Shown here: positions 1-11,400 of the stretch, in pieces | How the letters are laid out: each line of letters opens with the position of its first letter | Numbering within the stretch: the first letter of the stretch is position 1 | DNA from: Arenicola marina | Taxonomy: Eukaryota > Annelida > Polychaeta > Arenicolidae | Direction of reading: 5' to 3' | NCBI GenBank assembly: GCA_964019135.1 | Contig: OZ025248.1 | Location: 34,775,670 to 34,839,669 of the forward strand | Length of the DNA: 64,000 nt | Notes under the pieces: model-generated | Seen by the model: the letters and a program-made list of their open reading frames with translations, nothing else | Databases searched by the model: none | Told to the model about the DNA's origin: nothing | Translations under genes and position numbers: made by a program

Positions 1-1189
1 AACAATATTATGATTTTATAGTTAGCAATGCCTGGACCAAAGCAAACAAAAAATAGTTTCACACCCACTCGATTCTTCACGCACGAACCGCGCAGCCGGC
101 CGGTTGCCAACAGTGAAACGTTGACTACAATGAATGCGCGTCACGCAGCTGCAGCAAGGCACCAGCGTGATGCGCACTCGTTCTAAGAGCAAGTGCCGTT
201 TGGTTGGTCCCTAAAAGACCTAGACCGGAAATAGAACCCGCGAGAACTGTACAGCCCTATGGTACCATTTAGGCAACTTACAACGGCATTTTTATATTAA
301 CTTTATTCTTATTGCGAAGTTAAAAACTGCGAATGCGCATATTAATAATCACGTCGAACATTATTCTGCTTACATTTGGAATTTCCATATGGAGTTTCTA
401 TGTTCCAGGCGGTTTTAAATACAATTCAAGTAACGTAATTGCAGAAAACACAAAAATGCCACTATTGCACTATTGCACTATTGCATCATCTATGTACATT
501 ACACGTGTGTTGTGTTGAATACGATCAACCATATTTTCTACCTGGCGACGGAAGCGGCTAAGAGAGAGCCATCTGGCCACAGTTCAAAGGGTGAGTGCCC
601 AGCGCTTGCCAGTTCCATATCCTTTGAACTCGGCTTTTCATGAAAGTTTCATCACTGGAGTGTTCAGTGTGATATCCAAAGTGATATTCAGCGTTAGGCT
701 GATAGGAAATGAACCGGTTACAAGAAATTCAACCCATCAATGCCCATATTTTACCGGTGGTGACGAGCCCGTAAATCCGAACGTGGGTGGAGAATCGAGC
801 TATAACTGTCCGCACGGTGGAGCCACTGCCGCGGCGTCAGCTGATTGCACAGAGGAAGTGAACCGACCACGGATGACCCTCAATCTGGTCAATTACGTGG
901 CAGATGAAATGGAAAGGTGATGAAACGTTTCCTCTGTGAAGTCAAGACGGATGACTGCAGCCAAGCCACTCCTGCGGACTTCTTGGTTATTATGTAACGT
1001 TCTTTCGTCTCGCTGGTCGCCCCAGGAGCACCCAGCATTGGGGTATTGGTATTATTATCAGCCGTTATCTCCATTTTTCTATGGCAGTTCGTTATTTCAT
1101 GCTTATCATGCTTAACATATAATGGGTGCTGTGTGACCTACTTTCGTGATGACAACTATATGAAAATGTCGACGATGTGCAATGAACGA

Positions 1190-1400
1190 AACTCAGGTCA
1201 GGTCAAGGACGAATGTTTACCGCATGCTAACCTTAAGGTCTCGATATGAAAGTATGAGAGCGTCAAGGTCATGTAATTAAAGTCACGACATGAATGGCAC
1301 GGAGGTCAAGGTTGGATGATGAATGGCACGGAGGTCAAGGTTGGATGATGAATGGCTCGAAGGTCAAGGCCGCGTGCTGACAGTACCCATGAGTCAAGGC
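1190..1400 (+). repeat. AGGTCAAGG-rich short tandem repeat in each 6.6-kb unit
   Basis: Two to three copies of a 29-bp unit (core GGCACGGAGGTCAAGGTTGG) are embedded in a stretch with several further AGGTCA or TCAAGGTCA words, including TCAAGGTCA at 1,263-1,271. The same stretch recurs at about 7,760-7,960, 14,350-14,550 and 21,790-21,990. TCAAGGTCA matches the extended half-site bound by NR5A/ERR-type nuclear receptors. Binding is only inferred, and repetition of the word follows partly from the tandem duplication itself. Confidence 0.7.
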
Positions 1401-1861
1401 TACGCTGATATATATTTACCATCTGACAATAGACGCATTCGGTGCGATCTTCAAACCCATATCTGCTAATCGGGATTGTCTCAAATCTTTTATAACATCG
1501 TAATATCCTCCATTGGCCACTTCTAGGTTTTACTGACACCTTCTTCATTTATTGTATCGTATTTCTCATGTGATTTTACCTACTTTCAGGTTGTATAAGC
1601 AACAACAGTGCAGGTTATAAATAGCATTAATGTCTGTAGGCGCCGTTAAACCCAAATCTTTTTTTCTGTCTGTGCGTCATACCGGAAAAACCAGCAGGAC
1701 TTTGGTCCAAAAACTTCAACATTCAGGGAAACCTTTCCCCCCATTCCATTTCCTCCCGCCAGTACAATCGGATGACGATATTTGGAGACGAAGTGTAACG
1801 CGAAAGTAAGGGTTAATATCACAGCAAAGTGGCGGGTGGAGGCAGGTCTTGAATGGCAATA

Positions 1862-1884
1862 GCTGGCTGGCTGGCTGGCTGGCT
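1862..1884 (+). repeat. (GGCT)n microsatellite, copy 1
   Basis: A GGCT tetranucleotide run of about 5 repeats. The equivalent runs are 8,430-8,468 (about 9 repeats), 15,021-15,051 (about 7) and 22,433-22,471 (about 8, with one interruption). The length differs in every copy of the large unit, so replication slippage has acted after the units were duplicated. Confidence 0.9.
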
Positions 1885-2149
1885 AAGGCCACAGTGGTCA
1901 TGACCAGGTGTTTAATTGAGAGGAGCGTTCAGCGCCAGGGACTTGCCATTACGGGCGTCGGGACCTGGACACCCCCCCTCCCCTCCCGCTTCCTCCGCGC
2001 CCCCCACCCTCCGTTCCGCCCTCATCCCTACACCCCCATCCGGCACCACCCGCTCTAGTGTTTAGGTTAAAGATGAACATCGACATGAGGGACAGGTGCT
2101 GATGATGTGCAAAGCTATTAAAGTGAGAGATAAACATTGAAGAGTGCAT

Positions 2150-2990
2150 TGTCGGGTTCAGGGGGCAGGCCCCCTTTTGTGTGGAAGAGCGTGGAGGTCT
2201 GTTTTTCTTTTAGATGGAACCAATCGTATCCCCCCTAACCTTTAAGGTGCGACAACCTAATCATCTTCGGTCTTTAGCTTATGAGGGAGCTCAGCCCCCC
2301 ACCCGAGGTCTTTGTTTAGGGGATCTCAGTCCACATAAGACCCCGCTTAGTTTTTACGGAGCTTATTCCATCCAAACCACAGACTACTTTGTCACAATTC
2401 GGATCCCGCCGTTACAGTGGAGTGGACGTACTGAGCTACAGGGAGAAGACAAACTGGACAAGTATTAGACAGAGGTTGAGTTCCCCGTTGTACTGACGAT
2501 CCTGAAATTATGGAGGGAGATGGGGAGTGTGGGTGGAATGCAGGTACAACTGTTGGGGATCCTGACTGTGGGGTGGGTAGGTTTCGGGAGGTAAGCCCCC
2601 GTGAAGGAGGGCATGGACCTGGCAGCAGAAGTTAGCTGTGGTCGTAACCATGATTTAGAGGCCCGTTATGACCATAGACAAGCAGCCGGCGCCACCATTG
2701 GGAGGCATCGTCCAGCCATTTGTGAAAAGAAAGCGTTCTGATGTTGACCCGCTCGGCCAAGCCCCTAATCGTGATAACGGCAAAGTTATTGATGGCAGAT
2801 ACATAATAGGACAGTGTCGCTGCATTGTGGCCAGAGTAAACGCCTATACAGGGCGAAGAGGCTACGTCTGACATGGTAAACGCCTTGCTATGGCGAACAG
2901 GCAAAGTCTGACCTAGTAAATGCATTCGTATAGTGAAAAGGCAAAGTCCGACCCAATCACCGCATTGGTATAGCAAAGTATGATATAGTA
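2150..2990 (+). other. Well conserved core of the 6.6-kb unit, no confirmed gene
   Basis: This stretch recurs at about 8,735-9,575, 15,320-16,160 and, interrupted, 23,880-24,975. A 67-codon frame from a true ATG (2,668-2,871) is intact in copies 1 to 3 (at 9,254 and 15,838) and has lost its ATG in copy 4. The opposite strand is open over the same bases, and substitutions between copies 1 and 4 hit both silent and replacement positions. Protein coding is therefore not supported. An AG/GTAAGC word at about 2,597-2,604 resembles a splice donor but lacks other support. Confidence 0.4.
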
Positions 2991-3059
2991 AACGCTTGGC
3001 AGAGCGAAGGAGCAGAGTTTGAGAGAAGAGTCAAAGATTAAAGTATGACCAAAGGAGTA

Positions 3060-3220
3060 ACAGACCTTATAGAGCCTATATAGATAGTCTGACCAAAGCG
3101 TAAGTGCTTGTTAGAGTAGAGATGTAATGTCTGACCAAAGAGTAAAGGCCTTGGCAGAGCAGAGATGTAATGTCTGACCAAAGAGTAAAGGCCTAGACAG
3201 AGTCGAGATGCAACGTCCCC
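3060..3220 (+). repeat. 43-bp minisatellite in copy 1
   Basis: About three to four copies of a 43-bp unit containing GTCTGACCAAAGAGTAAAGG. The equivalent arrays are about 9,660-9,840 and 16,245-16,425, which both have one extra subunit. Diverged words of the same kind (AAAGTCTGACC) extend upstream to about 2,900. Traces reappear at 27,602-27,790 after the purine array in copy 4. Confidence 0.85.
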
Positions 3221-3561
3221 CACTCCCCTTGAAATGACCACGTGTCCTATTTAATAAAACTGACGGCGACGAGACGCGATATGGTATAAGCTGAAGGCGA
3301 TAACGCGCCGCCCCGCCTTCCTATCTTATCTTATCTTATTGTGTCTTGTCGTGTTATGTTGTGGTGTATCGTGTTCTGGTGGGGTGTGTGTAGTGGTGTG
3401 TTGCGAAAGGCGGCGGGCGAGAAAGCGATTGTCAAGTTGATTGCACGGTGGGACGATTCTAAGGGGCCTTGTAACAAACGTGGCGAGATGGCAAGTGCCG
3501 CTACAAGGGATGACGTCACACGGGATGACCCAGTTCTAAGGGCTGTTGCATTCTTATTGAG

Positions 3562-3815
3562 TGGTCTATTTTAAGTGGTGGTTCATTTCTAAGTGCTGGT
3601 CTAGTTCGCGGGTAGCCCTAATTTCTAAGGGATTGTCTATTTGCAAAGGATGGTCCATTTCTAAGGGATGATGCATTTCTGAGGGATGGTCCATTTCTAA
3701 CAGCTGGTCCATTTCTAGGGGATGGCGCATTTCTAAGGGATGGTGCATTTCTAAGGAATGGTGCATTTCTAAGGGATGGTCCAGTTCTTAGGGATGGTCC
3801 AGTTATAAGATGTTT
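3562..3815 (+). repeat. 18-bp minisatellite in copy 1
   Basis: A run of about 13 diverged copies of an 18-bp unit (GGGATGGTCCATTTCTAA and variants). Because 18 is divisible by three, two minus-strand frames stay open and spell six-residue repeats; these are not genes. The same array occurs at about 10,197-10,446 and 16,781-17,030. Scattered single units (GATCCAGTT, GGATCATTTCTAAGGGATG) continue for about 800 bp downstream, so the array was probably once longer. Confidence 0.9.
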
Positions 3816-6049
3816 ATCCATCTACCGAAATGAATCAGTTATGTGGGTTTGTCCAGGACTTGATATAATTGGATCAATTATAATGGAGGCCTCAATTTCA
3901 CTGAAATGCCACCCTGGAAACCGATCAATTATAAGGGATGAGAGAAATGAATCAACTCAAAGAACGATCCAGTGCATGCAAAAAAGACATAATAGAAATG
4001 GATCATTTCTAAGGGATGAGCCAGTTCCTCTGCAGATACTTGGCAGATTATGGTTAGATATAATTTAAACGTCAAAGGTGTGGGTCCCTTCTAAGGTATG
4101 ACTCACCTCAGTGAACGCACCCGAGAGAGGTGGCTCAATTACCTGGAGTATATAATTGTGTGAAACGATAAAAAAAAATCGTTAAGCGACAGAGAAGGGT
4201 CTTATATGAGGGATGGTCCAGTTATTGTGGAAAGTCATGGCATAGATGAATCAGTACATGGATCAAATCTAGTTTTTTCTGAAGGGACTTATGGCAGATT
4301 ATGGTCGGATAAAGGGTGGTCCAGTTTTAACTAAAGGGATATGACACAAATGGATCAGTTTTAATGGTTAATCCAGTTTCTATGAAGATATATGACGGAG
4401 AAAAAACCGTAATCCAGTTTTTCGGACGTAACGTGACAGATGTTGACAGGTTATAAAACATGGTCCTGTTATACTAATACAACGAGACAGAAGGGTCAGA
4501 ATGAGACCAAGTTTCATTGAGCTCCAGTGAGAGACTCGACACGGAACACTCAGTCCCAGTCAGAGTTGCGAACAACGCAGCCAGCACCAAGCAGAGAAGG
4601 TAGTAGAGCTCTCTTGGCCTGTCTCGTCCAAGGCGGCCCATTCGTTCGCGTGACCTGTGATCATCCACGTGTCTTCTATCATCGCTTTCCCTCCCCGGGC
4701 AATCGGAGTGGCTCTTTGTTTCATCTCTGCTTTGAACTCTAGTGGCACGTCTTGTATTTTTTCTTGTAAGGGCCTTGGTAATAACATGTTGCCGTGCGTG
4801 ACTGGCCAGGAGGTACGGAGGCAGGTATCTACACCGTTTCATTAGTAAGATCAGTGCTGATGGAGGTGATCATACTGACGCATCGCGGCATCGCGGTATC
4901 TATAGCCATGGATAGCTCGGTGTGATCGGCTCTCTCAGTGGTAGTGTTATACGGGTCGGTCGGTGGGAGGAGGGGGTGAGGGTGGCAGGTAGGGAGGGGG
5001 GTCGGTGAGGGAGAAGGGGGGCGTAGGTGTTGGAGGGGGGGGGGGGGTCGCCAGCCACCGCCGACCACTAATGACGCAATAGCTCTCGCGATCCCTCGCT
5101 TTTGGTACTACAGCCGCCCTTCCTACATGAATAATGCACTAATTTATTGTCTCCCAGTATGTCCATTAAAGACGCTTATGCCGCGCGAGAAGGGCGGAAT
5201 CGGCTGCGGGGGAGGCGGGTGATTGGGGAGTGGTGTGTGGAGGGAGGGGTGGGGGGGGGGGTGCGGGGGGCGGCTGGGGGTTCCACGGACAGCGTCCCCG
5301 CTTCTACTTGGACAAACAGGAAGCGCATGTGGCCCCAAGCCATTAGGGATCATTGACGTAGGCGATCCTGGCCAATGGGAGACCAGCGTGTCTGGACGAG
5401 CCGGCAAAGATCACTGCGGAGATAACACTATGGGGGGTAAAGAACCACTTTTTGTTAGGTTAGATCTCCGGCATTTAATTAACGTGTGCCACACTATAGA
5501 TAGGACTGAACACATGGCCGGCTACTATGTGAATACACCGTGATGACCAAGCCAACAGTAATGCTCAGAAAGAAAAGTAACGTCAAGATGGCCTGATAAG
5601 TTCACACTCAGCCAGTCAGTGCCATGTACTTCCATCAGTCATCACCGGCTTGTACCAAAATGACGAAAAATATAATAATAACAACGCATAACGTTCGACA
5701 ACGTTGACAGCGCTAGAGATTTCCTGCGACGGCTGAGCCAATAGAAAGTCCCAGAACAAATAGCTCCGCTAAAGTAGGCCATCAATTATTGGCCAAGACC
5801 CAATGGCGTAAACTTCGCATTTGTTTTGTCCACTGCGGATCCATTAGAGTGCAGGGCAAACACAGGAACCGCTGGGACCCTCCGGCGGGTAGTTATACAA
5901 TGGCCTTATGCATATTAGACGTCAGCGCTCTACGGAGAATCTCAATCATTGCCCCGATGGGTCGGCCAGTTGGTGTTATTCTCCTTACCAGTAATCTTCC
6001 GGTGGGGGCGGCAGTGATTTAGGATACGAGCATGTGTATTATTGAAACT

Positions 6050-6250
6050 GCCACGACCAAACGACAAACACGACCACGTGCTTTGTGAATACAACCACGT
6101 GCGTTGTGAATACGACCTCGTGCGTTGTGCATACGACAACGTGCATTGTAAATACTAGTTGTGAATACGACCACGTGCGTTGTTTGCACGACCACCTGCA
6201 TTGTGAATACGACCACGTGCATTATGAATACGACCACGTGCGTAACGAAT
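6050..6250 (+). repeat. 21-bp minisatellite carrying CACGTG, copy 1
   Basis: About nine copies of a unit of about 21 bp (GTGAATACGACCACGTGCGTT). Most contain the palindrome CACGTG, the canonical E-box of bHLH-ZIP factors: five perfect sites here, six in copy 2 (12,640-12,838) and five in copy 3 (19,200-19,330). The variants without the palindrome have single changes such as ACCTCGTG or CAACGTGC. A regulatory role is inferred only from the motif. Confidence 0.88.
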
Positions 6251-6566
6251 GCGCCAAGGGCCCAGCGAACATACGCATCCAGTCTTTCCACCCGCGTCCC
6301 CATCGGTCTTTGCTACACACATGTCCGTCTTCTTTGCCATGATCAGGTCGGTCCGTTTTAATGAGCATATCATATACCTTCACGGAAAGTCTTAGCAATA
6401 GGGCTGTACAGTCACTACGAGATATTATCGAGACCCTACTAGACAGGCATACTTATCCTCTACGTAAATGTACACAAACATCGATAATTTGCCTCAAAAT
6501 ACAACGCCTCCAACAGTCTCATCGAACGAACCACATGCATTATGGGGAGATAAATCTCTTATCTTT

Positions 6567-8429
6567 AACAATATTATGATTTTATAGTTAGCAATGCCTG
6601 GACCAAAGCAAACAAAAACTAGTTTCACACCCACTCGATTCTTCACGCACGAACAGCGCAGCCGGCCGGTTGCCAACAGTGAAACGTTGACTACAATGAA
6701 TGCGCGTCACGCAGCTGCAGCAAGGCACCAGCGTGATGCGCACTCGTTCTAAGAGCACGTGCTGTTTGGTTGGTCCCTAAAAGACCTAGACCGGAAATAG
6801 AACCCGCGAGAACTGTACAGCCCTATGGTACCATTTAGGCAACTTACAACGGCATTTTTATATTAACTTTATTCATTTTTGCGAGGTTAAAAACAGCGAA
6901 TGCGCATATTAATAATCACGTCGGACATTATTTTGCTTACATTTTGAATTTCCATACGGAGTTTCTATGTTCCAGGCGGTTTTAAATACAATTCAAGTAA
7001 CGTAATTGCAGAAAACACAAAAATGCCACTATTGCACTATTGCATATTGCATCATCTATGTACATTAGACGTGTGTTGTGTTGATTACGATCAACCATAT
7101 TTTCTACCTGGCGACGGAAGCGGCTAAGAGAGAGCCATCTGACCACAGTTCAAAGGGTGAGTGTCCAGCGCTTGCCAGTTCCATATCCTTTGAACTCGGC
7201 TTTTCATGAAAGTTTCATCATTGGAGTGTTCAGTGTGATATCCAAAGTGATATTCAGCGTTAGGCTGATAGGAAATGAACCGGTTACAAGAAATTCCGCC
7301 CATGAATGCCCCTTTTTTACCGCTGGGGACGAGCCCGTAAATCCGAACGTGGGTGGAGAATCGAGCTATAACTGTCCGCACGGTGGAGCCACTGCCGCGG
7401 CGTCAGCTGATTGCACAGAGGAAGTGAACCGACCACGGATGACCCTCAATCTGGTCAATTACGTGGGAGATAAAATGGAAAGATGATAAAACGTTTCCTC
7501 TGTGAAATCAAGACGGATGACTGCAGCCAAGCCACTCCTGCGGACTTCTTGGTTATTATGTAACGTTCTTTCGTCTCGCTGGTCGCCCCAGGAGCACCCA
7601 GCATTGGGGTATTGGTATTATTATCAGCCGTTATCTCCATTTTTCTATGGCAGTTCGTTATTTCATGCTTATCATGCTTAACATATAATGGGTGCTGTGT
7701 GACCTACTTTCGTGATGACAACTATATGAAAATGTCGACGATGTGCAATGAACGAAACTCAGGTCAGGTCAAGGACGAATGTTTACTGCATGCTAACCTT
7801 AAGGTCTCGATATGAAAGTATGAGAGCGTCAAGGTCATGTAATTAAAGTCACGACATGAAAGGCACGGAGGTCAAGGTTGGATGATGAATGGCACGGAGG
7901 TCAAGGTTGGATGATGCATGGCTCGAAGGTCAAGGCCGCGTGCTGACAGTACCCATGAGTCAAGGCTACGCTGATATATATTTACCATCTGACAATAGAC
8001 GCATTCGATGCGATCTTCAAACCCATATCTGCTAATCGGGATTGTCTCAAATCTTTTATAACATCGTAATATCCTCCATTGGCCACTTCCAGGTTTTACT
8101 GACACCTTCTTCATTTATTGTATCGTATTTCTCATGTGATTTTACCTACTTTCAGGTTGTATAAGCAACAACAGTGCAGGTTATAAATAGCATTAATGTC
8201 TGTAGGCGCCGTTAAACCCAAATCTTGTTTTCTGTCTGTGCGTCATACCGGAAATTGCTCAGCAGGACTTTGGTCCAAAAACTTCAACATTCAGGGAAAC
8301 CTTTCCCCCCATTCCATTTCCTCCCGCCAGTACAATCGGATAACGATATTTGGAGACGAAGTGTAACGCGAAAGTAAGGGTTGATATCACAGCAAAGTGG
8401 CGGGTGGAGGCAGGTCTTGAATGGCAATA

Positions 8430-8468
<39 letters not shown>

Positions 8469-11400
8469 AAGGCCACAGTGGTCATGACCAGGTGTTTAAT
8501 TGAGAGGAGCGTTCAGCGCCAGGGAATTGCCATTACGGGCGTCGGGACCTGGACACCCCCCTCCCCTCCCGCTCCCTCCGCGCCCCCCACCCTCCGTTCC
8601 GCCCTCATCCCTACACCCCCATCCGGCACCACCCGCTCTAGTGTTTAGGTTAAAGATGAACATCGACATGAGGGACAGGTGTTGATGATGTGTAAAGCTA
8701 TTAAAGTGAGAGATAAACATTGAAGAGTGCATTGTCGGGGGCAGGGGGCAGGCCCCCTTTTGTGTGGAAGAGCGTGGAGGTCTGTTTTTCTTTTAGATGG
8801 AACTATTTTTATCCCCCCGCTAACCTTTAAGGTGCGACAACCTAATCATCTTCGGTCTTTAGATTATGAGGGAGCTCAGCCCCCCACCCGAGGTCTTTGT
8901 TTAGGGGATCTCAGTCCACACAAGACCCCGCTTGGCTTTTTACGGAGCTTATTCCATCCAAACCACAGACTACTTTGTCACAATTCGGATCCCGCCGTTA
9001 CAGTGGAGTGGACGTACTGAGCTACAGGGAGAAGACAAACTGGACAAGTATTAGACAGAGGTTGAGTTCCCCGTTGTACTGACGATCCTGAAATTATGGA
9101 GGGAGATGGGGAGTGTGGGTGGAATGCAGGTACAACTGTTGGGGATCCTGACTGTGGGGTGGGTAGGTTTCGGGAGGTAAGCCCCCATGAAGGAGGGCAT
9201 GGACCTGGCAGCAGAAGTTAGCTGTGGTCGTAACCATGATTTAGAGGCCCGTTATGACCATAGACAAGCAGCCGGCGTCACCATTGGGAGGCATCGTCCA
9301 GCCATTTGTGAAAAGAAAGCGTTCTGATGTTGACCCGCTCGGCCAAGCCCCTAATCGTGATAACGGCAAAGTTATTGATGGCAGATACATAATAGGACAG
9401 TGTCGCTGCATTGTGGCCAGAGTAAACGCCTATACAGGGCGAAGAGGCTACGTCTGACATGGTAAACGCCTTGCTATGGCGAACAGGCAAAGTCTGACCT
9501 AGTAAATGCATTCGTATAGTGAAAAGGCAAAGTCTGACCCAATCACCGCATTGGTATAGCGAAGTATGACATAGTAAACGCTTGGCAGAGCGAAGGGGCA
9601 GAGTTTGAGAGAAGAGGCAAAGATTAAAGTATGACCAAAGGAGTAACGGCCCTTATAGAGCGTATATAGATAGTCTGACCAAAGCCTAAGTGCTTGTTAG
9701 AGTAGAGATGTAATGTTTGACCAAAGAGTAAAGGCCTTGGCAGAGCAGAGATGTAATGTCTGACCAAAGAGTAAAGACCTTGACAGAGTAGAGATGTAAT
9801 GTCTGACCAAAGAGTAAAGGCCTAGACAGAGTCGAGATGCAACTTCCCCCACTCCGCTTGAAATGACCACGTGTCCTATTTAATAAAAACTGACGGCGAC
9901 GAGACGCGATATAGTATAAGCTGAACGAGATAACGCGCCGCCCCGCCTTCCTATCTTATCTTATCTTATCGTGGCTTGTCGTGTTGTGTTGTGGTGTATC
10001 GTGTTCTGGTGGGGTGTGTGGAGTGGTGTGTTGCGAAAGGCGGCGGGCGAGAAAGCGATTGCCAAGTTGATTGCACGGTGGGACGATTCTAAGGGGCCTT
10101 GTCGAAATAAACGAGGTGAGATGGCAAGTTCCGCCACAAGGGATGACGTCACACGGGATGACCCAGTTCTAAAGCCCGGTCCATTCTTATTGGGTGGTCT
10201 ACTTTAAGTGGTGGTTAATTTCTAAGTGCTGGTCCAGTTCGCGGGTAGCGCTAATTTCTAAGGGATGGTCCATTTGTAAAGGATGGTCCATTTCTAAGGG
10301 ATGATGCATTTCTGCGGGATGGTTCATTTCTAACAGCTGGTCCATTTCTAGGGGATGGTCCATTTCTAAGGGATGGCGCATTTCTAAGGGATGGTGCATT
10401 TCTAAGGGATGGTCCAGTTCTTAGGGATGGTCCAGTTATAAGATGTTTATCCATCTACCGAAATGAATCAGTTATGTGGGTTTGTCCAGGACTTGATATA
10501 AATGGATCAATTATAATGGAGGCCTCAATTTGACTGAAATGCCACCCTGGAAACCGATCAATTATAAGGGATGAGAGAAATGGATCAATTCAAAGTATGA
10601 TCCAGTTTATGCAAAAAATATCATAGAAAAAAAATAATAGAAATGGATCATTTCTAAGGGATGAGCCAGTTCCTCTGCAGAGACTTGACAGATTATGGTT
10701 AGATATAATTTAAACATCAAAGGTGTGGGTCCGTTCTAAGGTATGACTCACCTCAGTGAACGCACCCGAGAGAGGTGGCTCAATTACCTGGAGTATATAA
10801 TTGTGTGTATATAAGAAGGGTCTTATATGAGGGATGGTCCAGTTAATGTGGAAAGACATGGCATAGATGAATCAGTAGATGGATCAAATCTAGTTTTTTC
10901 TGACGGGACTTTATGGCAGATTATGGTCGGATAAAGGGTGATCACCTTTTAACTAAAGGGATATGACACCAATGGATCAGTTTTAATGGTTAATCCAGTT
11001 TCTATGAAGATATATGACGGGGACGGGTAAGAACAAAACCATAATCCTGTTTTTCAGACGTGACGTGACAGATGCAACTAATGCAACGAGACAGAAGGGT
11101 CAGAATGAGGCCAAGTTTCATTGAGCTCCAGTGAGAGACTCGACACGGACCACTCAGTTCCGGTCATAGGTGTGAACAACGCAGCCAGCACCAATCAGAG
11201 AGAGTAGCGGATCTCTCTTGGCCTGTCTCGTCCAGGGCGGCCCAGTCGTTCGCGTGACCTGTGATCATCCACGTGTCATCTATCATCGCTTTCTCTCCCC
11301 GTCCAATCGGAGTGGCTCTTTGTTTCATCTCTGCTTTGAACTCTAGTGGCAGGTCTTGTATTTTTTCTTGTAAGGGCCTTGGTAATAACATGTTGCCGTG

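Larger units (their letters stand above)
1..6566 (+). repeat. Copy 1 of a 6.6-kb tandem repeat unit
   Basis: This is the first visible copy of a large direct repeat. The same sequence restarts at 6,567, 13,155 and 21,026, so the period is 6,566 to 6,588 bp. The unit start used here (AACAATATTATGATTTTATA) is arbitrary, and the array probably runs on to the left of the window. The unit contains a GGCT microsatellite, nuclear-receptor-like AGGTCA words, and 43-bp, 18-bp and 21-bp minisatellites, but no reading frame I would call a gene. Copy 1 differs from copies 2 and 3 by scattered substitutions and small indels. For example, near 4,160-4,195 it holds a different stretch of about 30 bp, and it has one fewer 43-bp subunit. 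No transposase, integrase or reverse transcriptase frame and no terminal repeats were seen, so this is better called a megasatellite or segmental tandem duplication than a transposon. Confidence 0.95.

Noticed and set aside
591..920. 109-codon frame conserved in the four large units
   Set aside because: It starts at GTG rather than ATG. The overlapping region is also open on the other strand, copy 3 carries a frame change at the end, and many differences between copies replace amino acids.
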